From Leptidea sinapis (lineage: Eukaryota; Arthropoda; Insecta; Lepidoptera; Pieridae), in NCBI RefSeq assembly GCF_905404315.1, contig NC_066265.1:11889501-11953500 (forward strand): a DNA stretch of 64,000 nucleotides, written 5' to 3'. Below, piece after piece: positions 21,881 to 34,600 of this stretch. Numbering within the stretch: the first letter of the stretch is position 1; the number at the start of each line of letters is the position of its first letter. The translations under genes were made by a program, and so were the position numbers. Below the pieces are notes generated by a model. That model saw only the letters and a program-made list of their open reading frames with translations. It was not told the DNA's origin and searched no databases.

Positions 21881-24800
21881 ATGGCCCGTTTAATAACGTC
21901 AGCAATTGTTTTGTTAGTAGCCAACACCAGTTTTCGGACCATCGGAAGAGCAATGGCGACCTCGGTATTTGAGGCGAATGGAATTGTTCCGGACGTTATT
22001 CCTAAGGCGCCGGCGGACACTGTACAAGTTAGTATTTCATATTTTAACAGTACCCGTACCTAAGCAGTAGTAATAGTATAAGTATTTATTTTATTTATTT
22101 ATTTAATAGGAAGCCCACGTTGTATACAATGTGTATATTGCCTTACCTTGTGGTATATTTACACATTAATCTATACTAATATATATATATATATATATAA
22201 AGCTGCAGTGTTTGTTTGTTTGTTTGAACGCGCTAATCTCTGGTACTACTGGTCCGATTTGAATGATTCTTTCAGTGTTGGGTAGTCAATTTGGGAAGGC
22301 TATAGGCTATATTTTTCAAAATTAGGGATCCGTAATGAAATTGCTATTTTGTAACACAAGGTGTAAAATCGAAAACCTATTTTTGCGTGCGCTGCAAAAA
22401 CTATTGACAATAGAACAAAATGATGTACAGGCTATAATATAGGCAATATTTTATTACTTATAAAACTATCGCGTGAATTATACTTTATATGGCAAAACAA
22501 CGTTTGCCGGGTCAGCTAGTTACCTATATTATTTAACATCGTATACCCCATTTACGGGCTAACTCGACATGCAATTAATTACATAATTAAATTACAAGTA
22601 CTTAAAAACATTATTAACATATGGCAATTTACTTACTATCTAAATTACTTTATAAATTAGTTACCTACACAAAAATATAAAAAACTTGTAACTCTAAAAA
22701 AAAATATAATATATAAACTAAATTTAAAATAAAGTAAAAGTAATAAACATACGGGTAAAACTTCTTAACCCGTAATCATAAAAAAATATTCAAAAATAAT
22801 ATACTTACACAATTCACCTGAATAAATCAATTTTTCATAAATCGTTTTGGAACAACCTGTGAGACATCTAGATGCTCGTGCCACCTACATAGTGCCGTTT
22901 TATGCGACCACGTTAAGGATAATTAAAATTTTGTTTCCTAAACACTTATATCATTTATACGTCGTTTGAGGAATGCACTCAAACTGACACAAAGTCTCAT
23001 ACAAATCGCGAGTGTAAGACGTAGCTTGTCACGCAACTAAAGTATTATCCCTGGCCTGTTTTTATCGTTTTTCTAACAGCAAGAGACTATCTAGACGTAT
23101 TAAAAAGCGCGTAAATCATCCTTAAAGGCCGGCAACGCTTTTGCGTTGCCGGCCCGGTTTAGCAATCACAGGAGTGATTCCTCTGGTGTTGCAAGATATT
23201 GTGAGCGGCGGTGATCACTTAACACCAGGTGACCCGTACGCTCGTTCGTCCTCCTATTCCTTAAAAAAAAGCCTAAATATATAATTTGTTTCTTTGAAAA
23301 TTTGAATTATTTACCTTTGATTTAAGAATATTTTTTTTCGATTAAGGCTAGATAGCTCTACCCGTGTTCATGTAGTCGCCAATAGTGTTACACGGGAACT
23401 CTATTATTTCGAATGCACATAATAATAATACCGATAATGATTGACCAGTTATATTTATCAGTGTGTGCGTTAGTCAATGGTTATTCAAAATATTAAGAAG
23501 CGTGGTGTCAAGCGTGGCTGACTGTTTACGACTTGTCGATCAAAATCGGTTTCAGTTACAATAAATTCCCTTTTATCTTGCGGCATCTCAGTTAGAGATG
23601 TTCTTACATCTCGCACGCGAAATAAATTATAATCAATAGTAAAAATTCTTTTTAATATAATAAAATCTTCGTCTGTACGCTAGTGTATTGTAAATTAATG
23701 GTCCAACACGAGTTGCGTCCGTTCACGAGCATCATTAAAATAAGAGCTTATGTTACGCAGTTACCGTAGAAAATCAAAAGGAAAAAGTTTTTCCCTTATA
23801 TTTATATTTCGCTTATACGTTTGTAGACTGTGACAGCTGTGAAAACTTAAACAAAAAAAAAGGCGAATTGCGAGTCGGACTCGCCCATGAAGGGTTCCGG
23901 GGTTCCGTAGCAACGAGTAACATGATATTAAAGTTCTTGTAGTTCGTTGTAACGATTTATGACGTATTAAAAAAAAATTACTAGATCTCGTTCAAGCCAT
24001 GGTAATGTACATCATATATTTTTTTTAGAAGTTACAGGACCCCCAAAGTTTATTGTTTTTTTTTCTATTTCTGTGTGAAAATCTTAATGAGGTTCACTGA
24101 ATACATCTACCATCTTACCAAGTTTCAACTGTATAGTTCTTATAGTTTCGGAAAAAAGTGGCTGTGACACACGGACGGACAGAATACAGACAGACATGAC
24201 GAATCTATAAGGGTTCTGTTTTTTTCCATTTGGCTACAGAACCCTAAAAATTGAGGTTGATATTAACCTCTATTTGTAGCAACGCACACTAACACAAAGT
24301 GACATACAAATCGCGAGTGTAAGACGTAGCTTTTAACGCAACCAATAGCAATAAACCTGGCCTGTTTTCATCGGTTGTCTAGAAGCAAGAGGGTCTATCT
24401 AGACGTATAAATTATCTGAGGGCTATCTATTGCAGGCGTTGATTTGTTTCAAATTCGACGGCAGTTTTGAAATACAGATAAGTATTATAGAGTTACCTAC
24501 AATAGCATTAGACGCATGTCGTTATCGAATCCAATCTACAACATCCCAAGCAAAAAACATCAAGACAATGGTGTAAATTGCCATAATAACGAACAAACAA
24601 TTCTATTTTAAACAAACGCACGCACACTAACGGCCGTTTTCAATAACGTATTTCTAGTTACGGATAAATTGCTATCACCGTCTAATGACAAGATCTTATC
24701 TATCCATAGTTATGTCCAATATAGGTAAATGTTAGACGATAGGTTATTGAAATGTAAGTAAGCGTAAAAGGATAGATTTGTCTACCTAAGTAAGTTAAAC

Positions 24801-27800
24801 TTAGGATAGATAGGTTATTGAAAACGGCCGGAAAATTAGTGTGTCGCGAATGTAAACGTCTTACAACTGCTGCCCTGCATAATACAGTAATAAACTCTAT
24901 CTAGATGTATAAATTAAGTAAAGTTTAACATATCTGTAGGTAATCGGTTCGCTAAGGAAATTTCATAATTGATACTTTGCCTTAAGTAGTTGTCATGAAA
25001 TAGTACCATTCAGGCAGAATTACAATGACACTATTAGTATGAATTTGATTGGAAAGGTCAATCTCAAGTTGATTACGGTTTCAAGTCATTACTGCTTACG
25101 GCTCGTTAGTCTGATGAAAAATATGAGGCTTGCTGGATTAATGATGACATGGGAAATATGGTTGGTAATGACGTTATCAAATAGCCGATAATAATATACA
25201 GTTATATCACGACCCACAGACAAGAGACACAGACTACGAAATGGAAAGGTCCGATAGGCATTAGAAAAGTTGGAAGACCGTGTAAAAGGTGGGCTGATAA
25301 TATAACGGAACACGCTAGAATGGAAAAGACTGGCAAACACATGTAATATGGAGGAAAATGGAGGAGGCCTTCGCCCAAAGAAAGGGCGAATACTACTCAT
25401 ATTGGAACACTGGAAAGGACTCGCAAATACTGGGCAAATACCATGTAATATGTGGAAGTAAAATAGAGTACTCCTTTGCCCAAAGAAAGGGCGAATACTA
25501 CTGATTATGGAATATGCTGGAAAAAAATGGCAAATACTGGGAAGCAGAAGTGGAAAGCAAATAATCTCATAAAATATATTAATGTAAATAAGTAAACTTA
25601 TCAACCGTATTACAAATTATTAGTATTATGATTTAATTACACTTAGCATGAGCAGCAAAAACTGCAAATATTATCGTGGCATTTGGATGTATTTGAATAA
25701 CTGGTATCTTGTATTATGTAACCGATATATTCGTTATCAGTATTAACTTATCTAAAAACACACTTTGGAGGACGTATGAGATTTTTCTGCAAAACAACGT
25801 ATACTGTGCACCTATTTTAAATGCACTGGGTTTAATATTAAGTCCTTACATATGATATTGGCGTTTTGTCGTACTGGCCACTTTGATCTCAAATATTTCC
25901 TCTTTGGCTTAGGATTCCAAGTTCAAATTTATACAGTTATTTACTCATGCATTTGCGTTTCGAAATTTAAACTGGCGCTTCCCGTATGAGGGGCAGAGGC
26001 ACCACACATACTCTGCTAGTATATTTTACCAGGAATTCAATACTCTTTTAAAAAATGAAATCAATGAGTACTTGCACAATACTGTTTTGAGGCAGAAAAT
26101 GGTGCCGCTGTGGTTACCACCTCGCCCAATATGTGCTAAGAAGACTCATGGGTAACTAACAACCCATTAATTAAATAAATATTTCTGAACAGGTGTCATA
26201 TCCAAGCGGTGTTACAGTATCTCAAGGCAATGAGCTGACTCCCACGAAGGTCAAGGATGTGCCCAAAGTATTGTACACCGCAAATCCTGACGACTTCTAC
26301 ACCCTGGCTATGACTGGTACGTATATTAGTAACTATATATATGGTACGTAACTATATTGAATTGGTACATTGCGTAGCAATATTGGTCCTCCTGGTAATC
26401 CCTTCCACTCACTTAAAACTAGTGTTTCCGGGACGATACGACATGGGTACCTTAAAAAAAGCGCGTACACCTTCCTTAAAGGCCGGCAACGCTCTTGTGA
26501 TTCCTCTGGTGTTGCAAGAGATTGTGGGCGGCGGTGATCACTTAACAACAGGTTCAACACTTAACAAGGCTCGTTTTTCCGCCTATTCCATAAAAAAAAA
26601 TGAATATAATAATCTACGGGTGTTCAGTGTGCTATTTTGCTAATACTACTCACAGAACGACGACGGCGGGGTGGGGAAGGCGAAGAGGGAGGAATGGTCG
26701 CTTATCAACTCAGGTCCCAAGTTAGGTTGAACGGGTAGTATTGTTATTATAAATAAACCAATAAGTTGTAATTATTACCTGGCCAATAAGGATATGCTAT
26801 TATTATTACCTAATCAATTATATGCTGTGATTATAACCTGACCAATAACGATATGTTGTGATCGCTACCTCACCCCGCGCCAACTCACCACAGTTGGTTG
26901 ACTGTTTGCATTGCGAATATATAGGTATGAGGAATCTACGGGTATAGAAGTTTGATGCCCTCTTAATAACATATTAGAGGGGGCAAACGGGCAAGAAGGG
27001 GTGAAGTGCGTGCAAAATTAACTTCTTTCTGATACCAGTTGTAACTGGAACATCTCGTATTATTTTCTAGATCAAGCACGTTCTACAATGTCAAACTATG
27101 ATTGAAGATAATTGACGGAGGTGACGTAACAAGTGTAATCTGTCATTATATCATCATTATACAGACTATGAGCAGATGCGTTCCAAAGTTAGTAACGATC
27201 TTGCATCATTAGGAATTTCCCTATAACAAGTTAAAACTGTTTTAGGTATAACTTCATAATACCATGTTTATTTGTTAGGCTATATATGTATATGTATTGG
27301 AGGTGAAACCGGTTATATGTATAAATATTTATATACGTGTTCTATTAAGACCCCGACGCACCGTCCCGCAAGGAGCCAAAGTTTCGCGAATGGCATCACT
27401 GGCTAGTTGGGAACATTCCCGGTGACAACGTGGGGGCCGGGGAGACCCTGTCTGCATACGTGGGCTCCGGGCCTCCGGAGGGTACCGGCCTACATCGCTA
27501 TGTGTTCCTCGTGTACAAGCAGCCCGGGAAACTCACCTTCGATGAACCACGACTGACTAATACGTAAGTTATTATGGCCAGAACAGACTATATAACAAAA
27601 TATGTTATAAAACGGACTTATTTTGAGTGTTTTATTTGTATGGTTAATGTGTTAATACCATAAGGTTATATCACAATTTCAGTGATATTTTGTTAGTTAT
27701 AACAATAAAACTTCATATGTGTACAACAATTATTATTGAATGTAAAACTAATTATAGGCAGACACGAAATTTCTTAGTACTATGATACAAGCCGAGCAAA

Positions 27801-29039
27801 TTAACATGACAACTCACTCTATTTTGACAGTCGCCTTGCGAGGGCAGTAGCGATAGCAGAGTTGGGTTAGTCATTAGAATTGTTAGCTTAAAACGTTAAT
27901 TATTATAACTCTGTTAAAAATTAAAAATATCTACAGCGTTATATTTCACTGCGTAGTAATATATCACCGTTTGTTAATTTAACATTTTGTTTATGTTTAT
28001 AGCAACAACAATCTATATATTTTTTTCGTGCTTATGGATCGATTCCTGGGAGGTGCGAATCTTTAGCCAAGTCTCTACCTAGCTATAGGGTCTTGAATAC
28101 TTGATTATCATATACGCGTAAATCATGTCTATGTTATTTGTGCGTTCTTTGATTTAGGTGCTCTAGTATTTCGAACACTCATTCTATCGAGTATATTACT
28201 AGGAGATATCGGTTTTCATAGTTTTGATCCCTGATCTCGGATCACACTTAAATAATTATAATTAACTTTGAAGTTAAATTTATTTCTTTAGAGCATTAAA
28301 TATTAATATGGTCAATGTTTTTTATGGGTATCAGTTTATATTAACTGTTATAACTTTTACACACTAAGCGATAGCATCGTGCTGTCACCGTTACACATGT
28401 CTGCGCTCAAAAATATTCGAGTTATTCTCTAGCTGTTACATGTTATTGTCATTAGATATTTGATAAGTTTTTGGTAAATAAAATATTTTTTAAGGATTAC
28501 AACGCGTGTAATTGTACTTATTAAGATTTTTGTTGTCATTGTCACGTTTGGACGTTTTTTCTTGAAATAGCTATTATTAATAGAATGAATGGTGATTCGT
28601 TTTCGTATGTTTTCGTGAAATGGAAACAAAAACTTTTTTTGCACACTGTACATTGCACAAACGACATTTGAGCCAGGTGTCATGTTGATTCGCCCGCGAA
28701 GTACCTATTAAACGTCCCTTGCTAAAACTGTGCATTTTGACTTCTTAACCTAAACAAATATAGTGACAATCAAGATATGTATATTTTAATTTACCTACAC
28801 AATTTTAAACCGAGGTGTGATTAACAACTTAAATTAATATAACAAACAACACATACTATATACTTATAAAGAGTAAAATAACATAAAAAAAATATTCCAG
28901 TTCTGCCGATAACCGCGGAGGATTCTCCATCGCCAAGTTCGCGAAGAAATACAACCTGGGTGATCCCATCGCCGGTAATTTCTACCAGGCACAGTACGAT
29001 GACTATGTGCCGCAGCTGTACAAGCAACTAGGAGCTTAA
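21881..29039 (+). CDS. Phosphatidylethanolamine-binding protein (PEBP/RKIP family), 4 exons
   Basis: PEBP-family protein; members bind phospholipid head groups or small ligands, and some modulate Raf/MAPK signalling or are secreted antennal/haemolymph proteins. Exons are 21881-22027, 26193-26316, 27350-27563 and 28901-29039; 624 bp gives 207 aa plus stop, with correct phases and GT/AG ends. Exon 3 carries the two signature blocks: DPDAPSRKEPKFREWHHW followed by NIPG (conserved region 1), and GPPEGTGLHRYVFLVYKQ (conserved region 2). Exon 4 carries the C-terminal helix region (FAKKYNLGDPIAGNFYQAQ). The first Met precedes a hydrophobic stretch (LITSAIVLLVANTSF) that could be a signal or organelle-targeting peptide. 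A second in-frame Met at codon 25 would give the cytosolic-length protein. Intron 1 is about 4.2 kb and full of repeats. The gene looks intact. Which PEBP paralogue it is cannot be decided here. Confidence 0.95.
22170..22519 (+). mobile_element. Helitron-like non-autonomous element (PEBP intron 1)
   Basis: Starts TCTATACTAATATATATA after an A and ends GGGTCAGCTAG before a T, matching the Helitron TC...CTAG rule at an A/T target. The body has GAACGCGCTAATCTCTGGTA. Related ends occur at 37887, 40731 and 60380 (inverted). Confidence 0.6.
23117..23272 (+). mobile_element. Jockey-like LINE 3'-end copy (PEBP intron 1)
   Basis: Plus-strand family copy: AAAAAGCGCGTAAATCATCC, a small inverted duplication GGCCGGCAACGC/GCGTTGCCGGCC, then the usual 3' end with A-tail. 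Confidence 0.7.
23868..24250. repeat. Dispersed repeat with AGGGTTCCG / ACAGAACCCT ends
   Basis: Contains GCGAGTCGGACTCGCCCATG and GAAGGGTTCCG near the left, and ACACGGACGGACAGAATACA and GGCTACAGAACCCTAAAA at the right. The layout is common in insect dispersed repeats. Class uncertain. Confidence 0.5.
24631..24830. repeat. 200-bp MITE with 17-bp perfect TIRs
   Basis: Left end CGGCCGTTTTCAATAAC and right end GTTATTGAAAACGGCCG are exact inverse copies. The interior has further paired AGGATAGAT/ATCTATCC-like blocks. Confidence 0.85.
25321..25540 (+). repeat. Tandemly repeated RTE-like C-terminal tail
   Basis: Two and a bit units (25321-25410, 25411-25517, then partial) each contain GCCCAAAGAAAGGGCGAATA preceded by TGGAAA..ACTGG..AATA. 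In the plus frame each reads like the RTE tail (EEAFAQRKGEYY). The long open minus-strand frame across it is a shadow. Confidence 0.6.
26425..26602 (+). mobile_element. Jockey-like LINE 3'-end copy (PEBP intron 2)
   Basis: Begins GTTTCCGGGACGATACGACA and ends TATTCCATAAAAAAAAATG. It starts about 110 bases after PEBP exon 2. Confidence 0.75.
28340..28720 (-). mobile_element. Inverted copy of the element at 1215
   Basis: The minus-strand reading has CGGGCGAATCAACATGACAC, the GGCTCAAATGTCGTTTGTGC block and GCTATCGCTTAGTGTGTA. It lies in PEBP intron 3, ending about 180 bases before exon 4. Confidence 0.6.
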
Positions 29040-29714
29040 ACACTTACGAATACGTGTTATATTTCTGTGGATTCACGAGAGCTTCTCCTAACACAAATAC
29101 ACGAATTTCTAGAATGTTCTTCATAAGGTATATGTGAGCGCTGTCTCTGTCAGGTTTTAAAGAGGCTGAGAGGGAGGATTTCACTGAAGGGAGGATAAGT
29201 TATTTTATGAGGGTAGTTTCAAAAAGTAGTAAAAAATATTTAATTTGTGAGTATATAATAATACTGTCATTTACTTACAAACAAGACTTACAATAATTGT
29301 TTAGTAATGTTCAATGATGTGTAAATACCACTCCCTAAATTCTTTCCATCGTGGATCAGCAGAAATTCTAAAAATATCTACTATGGGGGCTTGGGAAATA
29401 TGTATATTTAGTCAGTAAGAGTATTTTGAGACTAACGCCTATGTAATGGGCGGTAGTTGTAAGTTTAGTAGTAAGCTTGTGCAAATATATAGATTTTGAA
29501 AAAAAAAATTGTTTTTATTAGTTCACAATGTCTGTCCACAATACTATGCATGGTTTGATATTAGTAAAATGAGCTTATTCAAGATATATAATGTTTAAAA
29601 GAGTCGGTGGCCCAATATGTGGTACCTACCGTTGACTCTTACCATTCCTCCCCCGGTTGGATCCTCGCCCGCCACGTACCAATGTTTTTTTAGTTTTTGA
29701 AGTAATACGTATAT

Positions 29715-29825
29715 GGAGGCTTTATAAGGTCGGCAACGCTCTTGTGATTCCTCTGGTGTTACAAGAGAGTAGAGTTCGGATGCGTATTTATGCTCGTTTG
29801 TCCTCCTCTTTCATAAGAAACAAAT
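29715..29825 (+). mobile_element. Jockey-like LINE 3'-end fragment
   Basis: GGTCGGCAACGCTCTTGTGA to GTCCTCCTCTTTCATAAGAA; the family's last ~110 bases. Confidence 0.6.
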
Positions 29826-29989
29826 AGGCAGTGAACAATAATGAAATCAACAATAGCAGAACCTCTGCTGGCGTCAGGAACCATATTGTTTGTAAGATTA
29901 GTTGGAGCCCTGCTCCGGTTGAACGTTTGTTTTGTACATGGAGCGACATTAAATTCAACATCTTTATATATATATATTTCTTATGTGCG

Positions 29990-30283
29990 TGTGTATGTCA
30001 CTAAACTCCTCCTAGACGGCTGGACCGATTTTAATGAAACTTTCTGTGTGTCTTCAGGTGGATTCGAGAATGGTTTAGATTCACAATTGAACTACCTCCT
30101 AAACGGCTTGACCGATTATGAAGATTTTTTGTGTGTTCCAGTGAATTTGAGATTGGTTTAGATTCTCATTTCGTATCATATAATATAATTCTCCTGCTCA
30201 TGTGTATGTTAGTGAACTGCTCGTAACGGCTGGACCGATATTTCAAATTTAAGACGTGTGTACAGGACAACGTCTGTCTGTTA

Positions 30284-30325
<42 letters not shown>
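29990..30325 (+). repeat. Tandem GGCTGGACCGAT units and (TA)n
   Basis: The motif CTCCTAGACGGCTGGACCGA recurs in varied form near 30007, 30093 and 30212, each followed by a TTTAATGAAACTT- or GTGTGT-type stretch. The run then passes into an uninterrupted (TA)n at 30283-30324. It resembles the body of Helitron-like elements but is tandemly amplified. Confidence 0.5.
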
Positions 30326-30327
<2 letters not shown>

Positions 30328-30740
30328 CCTACATATATACTACAATATAGTAACAATATACAATATGTAATACTTGTTACTAACAAATTATAGTAAATAT
30401 TGTTAATGAAACAACTATATTTGTTTTATAGCTTTAATTGTTTTTAAAGTCGTGACATAAACTATTAAGTAATTACCTAAATCAAATTAAACATTGATTT
30501 CAGCTCACTTTCAACTAGTACCCACCTACATACAATGCGACAGCTATGTAGAAATATATTTATTTACATAGCGTAAAGCCCACCATTTAAAGGTGTGAAA
30601 GGTATCACCAGAATAGCGAATCTCTCTAAGAAATAAATAATAGTTAAAAAAAACTAAAAAGCACGCTTTATATAAAATTCAACTAAAAAATAGAAAATAT
30701 ATTTAAATTGAAAATAGTGTAAAAAAAATATATTTTATTA

Positions 30741-30812
30741 TAAAAAAAGCGTGGGGTGCTTTTTAAGATATTATTAAAATAATAATTCTTTTACAACCCA
30801 CGCTTTTTTTTA
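30741..30812. repeat. Short hairpin
   Basis: TAAAAAAAGCGTGGG at the left pairs with CCCACGCTTTTTTTTA at the right across an AT-rich loop. Confidence 0.6.
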
Positions 30813-31684
30813 CATTATTTATTTTTCATTTTTTAGTCAAATTTGTGTAATGTCATCGGTCCTCGATAAATCTACAAAGTTTGAACGAAATCTAGCCATT
30901 CAAAGTGGGTCAAAATCGCGCCCAAAGAAGTCGGTTACAAACATACAGGTGAAGCTAATATAACGCGTATAAAAAGCGATTCACTCGATTGTATGAAAAG
31001 GGCAGTCATTGATAGATAGACAGATGACTGCTATAATCTTGTAAAAAACGGAGATAGCCGAAATACACTACGTTTTAAGCAACTGATCGCTTACAAAATT
31101 TGTCGCCAATCGGAATACTGTTATTACTACTATTTCAAACTTGTGTCAAGTCAGTGCACCTCTCATACTTAAGGCGACACTAAATGCCGGCGACCTTGAG
31201 CGATATGAGTTCACGGCTCCTATGTAACAAAGCCAATATTTTCAAAATTCTTGCGTCGAAACTGCTTAATTGCTTACAATCCTCATTATTAATTACTAAT
31301 CTGAATAAATGTACCTACATAAAAAAGTAAAATCTATACGGACAACTTTTATGATAGTAGTATACGAAACAAATGCATGATGCCGAGAAAAAACTTGTTT
31401 AACTGCAAAGAAAACTGGTAGTTCATAATAGCTCTGGAGTGCTAACTTTTACCAACAATAAGCATTAGCAGCCTACAAGTAAGACTTAAGGGTATGTGTA
31501 ACATGATAAAGTAGTGTTCATAGCTCCAAATCCTATATTTTCACCACAAAACTTGTCTATAAACACCTTGTTTGCATGTTTTCTGTTTACACTTCGCCTT
31601 AACTAAATTTCAATTTTTACTTAGGTACCGCCTCTCATTACGTAGTATTTACATCTTCTTTAGGTATCACCATTACCGTATCAT

Positions 31685-34600
31685 TCATTCAGTGCGAAAT
31701 TGAAATATAATCACTACGTATGTTGTTACTGCACCAACTATCTGAAAACATAACAAATAACATAAGTTTATAATAAATAAGTAACTTCACCATCAGGATG
31801 GTCTTCTTAGACTTAAAGCCTCGACGGTACTATGTATTCTTCCATTCAGCCTGACCTGCCAAACGATATCAGGTTCGCTTTATAGGTTTAATGGCTAGTA
31901 TATTACCTACTACTAATATAATTATTCATAGTAGCTTCCCAAACAATGTTCATAAATCTCATGGATGGCGAATATGTCTGTCACATCCTCCAAATGCTTT
32001 TAAATAATACCAATCAGAAGTAACTCTTATATTAATACTAATTATTGAGAATATTGTAACATAATTTCTATCAAACAAAATAATACTAACAGAGACTATG
32101 ATAGGTCGGTCCAAAACGCACATGCCAAGCGGCGTGAACACAGAATTGTTTAGACTGAGTATCTTGGAGAATATGTTCACCTCCTGGTAGAGATCCATGT
32201 GGTGATAACTGCGCCGGAGCATCTGACTGAGTATTTCTGTAGATGTTTTGACCTAAAACAGATAGCGGCTAGTAAGTACGATTTGGCGAAATAGTTTCGA
32301 GGGTTTGAGACAAGTAGCAATTGGCCAAATGATCGAAGCTGAATCCAGTGTTAAAGTTTTCCAGCATTTACAAAAGCATGTTCAAAGAGTGAATGAAGAC
32401 ATATGTTCTACATAACCAGATTTGCAAAGGCACATTGAATATAAATTAAGACAATGTTGAACGAAGAACGTGGTCACCCAGACGCGCACCGTACTGAAAC
32501 TTCTCCGCCCCGTGCTGGCGTCCCACCTGCTGAAGCTGTGCGTATACAAGGCGTACGTTCACACGCGACTCACCTACGCGGCACCCGCCTGGTTCACGCT
32601 AACAAGCGAGACGGGTCGCAAGTCGCTGCGAGCGCATCAGTGGCTGGCGCTCCGCACCATCTCCGGAACACCAAGCTTCATACGGAATCAGGTCTTCTCC
32701 AGAGACCTGCGCATGGAGAGCCTGGACGACTTCGTTCGTCGCCTGAGCACCTAAGTGTTCGCGCGCGATACCATCGTTTGCGTGGCATCGCGCCATACCA
32801 TCGACGACCACCGGACATAAGAGGACTACCACGTGACCTAGTCAACTAGGACACGACTGCTTCCTCGCCGCTGGCTGATGGGCGCTCACCGGTACACTAC
32901 CGGCGGGCTCGACTTCGCTGAGCGGCGGGAGCAAGCTAACCACGGACCTATCACCCTGCCGCAGTCCGCAGATCGCTCGCGACGCTACGCGGGCTCGATC
33001 ACACTGCAGCAGGATACCACCGGACATGACACCATGGACCAACCGGTCCCACCCAGTGCCCCGCCTGTAGTTGCAGGCGGCGATGATATCACTGAAAGGG
33101 TCCATCGCCCCGAACCAGAAGACCCAGATGGAGACAATGTTCCACATTTCCAGATTTACAAAGGCATGTAGAAAGAGGAAATGCAGATAATGTAAATGCA
33201 GATTCTGAAAAATGAAAGTTTAATAGGAGTCTTTTATTTCCTATGTTCCGCTCAATCAATGATTAAACCAAATTTTATTCACAACCCATATGTTTTGTGA
33301 GTCACCAACGCTCACTTAGGTCCTTAACATCATATAATTCGCTGCCCAATGAGTTTTTCTTCGAGGTTAAGGTCACAATTCAATGGAGGATTTTTTTCTG
33401 TAATACTTTTTTAAAAAATATCAAAAAGACCGAAAGTCAAATACCTGTAAGAAACGTTACAATAATCATGAATAGATTAAGAAGGAGGGCAACTGATTTA
33501 AGTAGGTACCTACCTCTCTCTGTATCTGATGGCCTGGTTCAACCATTATCAATAAATTCACGGCATGGTGTACAAGCCAATAGATCTGGAGTATTAACTT
33601 TCTTGTATTGTCTGATAAAAAGCCTGCAAATGAAATCAGACCTTGCTGAGTGTTCCTTTTAATTACTACAACAAATATCGGGAAAATTTTCGGTCGGATC
33701 TGTCAATAAATCTATGGAAACTGATGATGTGATAAGAAATTCATTTATTGAAAAATTACGGGTTGCACGCCTAGAGTGCCGACAGAAGTTAAAACTTATT
33801 TTAACGCGTTAGACATTTTTTAGATGGGTTCTAGGGTTATTGGGTTAAGAATTGTATTTTAATAATAATTAGAAACTTTAAAATACATTTAATATTCTTT
33901 TATGAATCATCGGCAACCATTTTGACAAATCTTATATCATCATTATTATTATTACAATTATTACAATCTAAAATAGAAACTATAGGTTCATTGTAACTAA
34001 AATAGGAAATAAAAAATTTGTATCGATGCATATATGCACACACTATAGCTGCGTCTCGTAACGGTGTCGCGAGTCCAGTGATTTTATCTCATTTAAAAAT
34101 ATCCGTACCGCGCTAAAAGAAGTATTCAATTTAATAAATGCCATGCACCACGAATTATATTAAAGATGGCTATGATATAACATTTCGATCGAAATAAAGT
34201 ATTTGTAAAATGTATTGCTTAATTTATACGTCCGTCGGTATAAGACATTGGCCACATTGAATAAATGCCATATTACAAAAATGTTCAACTTTTTATTGAG
34301 AGTGGGAGGTATTATTACGTGAGCAAATATATCACACATCTCTTAGGTTTTTTTTTAAGTTGAGTTCCCGGGGGAGGGCTTGTCATGCTCACTTAATGGC
34401 ACCAGTCGTGGCGTCGTCGTGGGATTTACTGGTCCAGCGATTACTGGTCTATGCGTCATGCACGTGAACGGACGCTACTCGTGGTGCCTGGCCGCTTCTG
34501 TCTTCGGGGATTTTTATTTTACATTGTTAAAATACCACTTTAAGTTGTTAGTTAAATAAATAATTGCTCGAGTTTCTTGCCACTTCTTCTCATTAAAGCA

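Noticed and set aside
25089..25604. 171-codon minus-strand open frame, the longest in the window
   Set aside because: It lies antisense to the tandem RTE-like tail repeat; its internal repetition mirrors that repeat and no domain is recognisable.
33297..33662. 121-codon plus-strand open frame
   Set aside because: Covers Gr-A exon 7 on the opposite strand; the minus-strand exon has splice sites and paralogue support.
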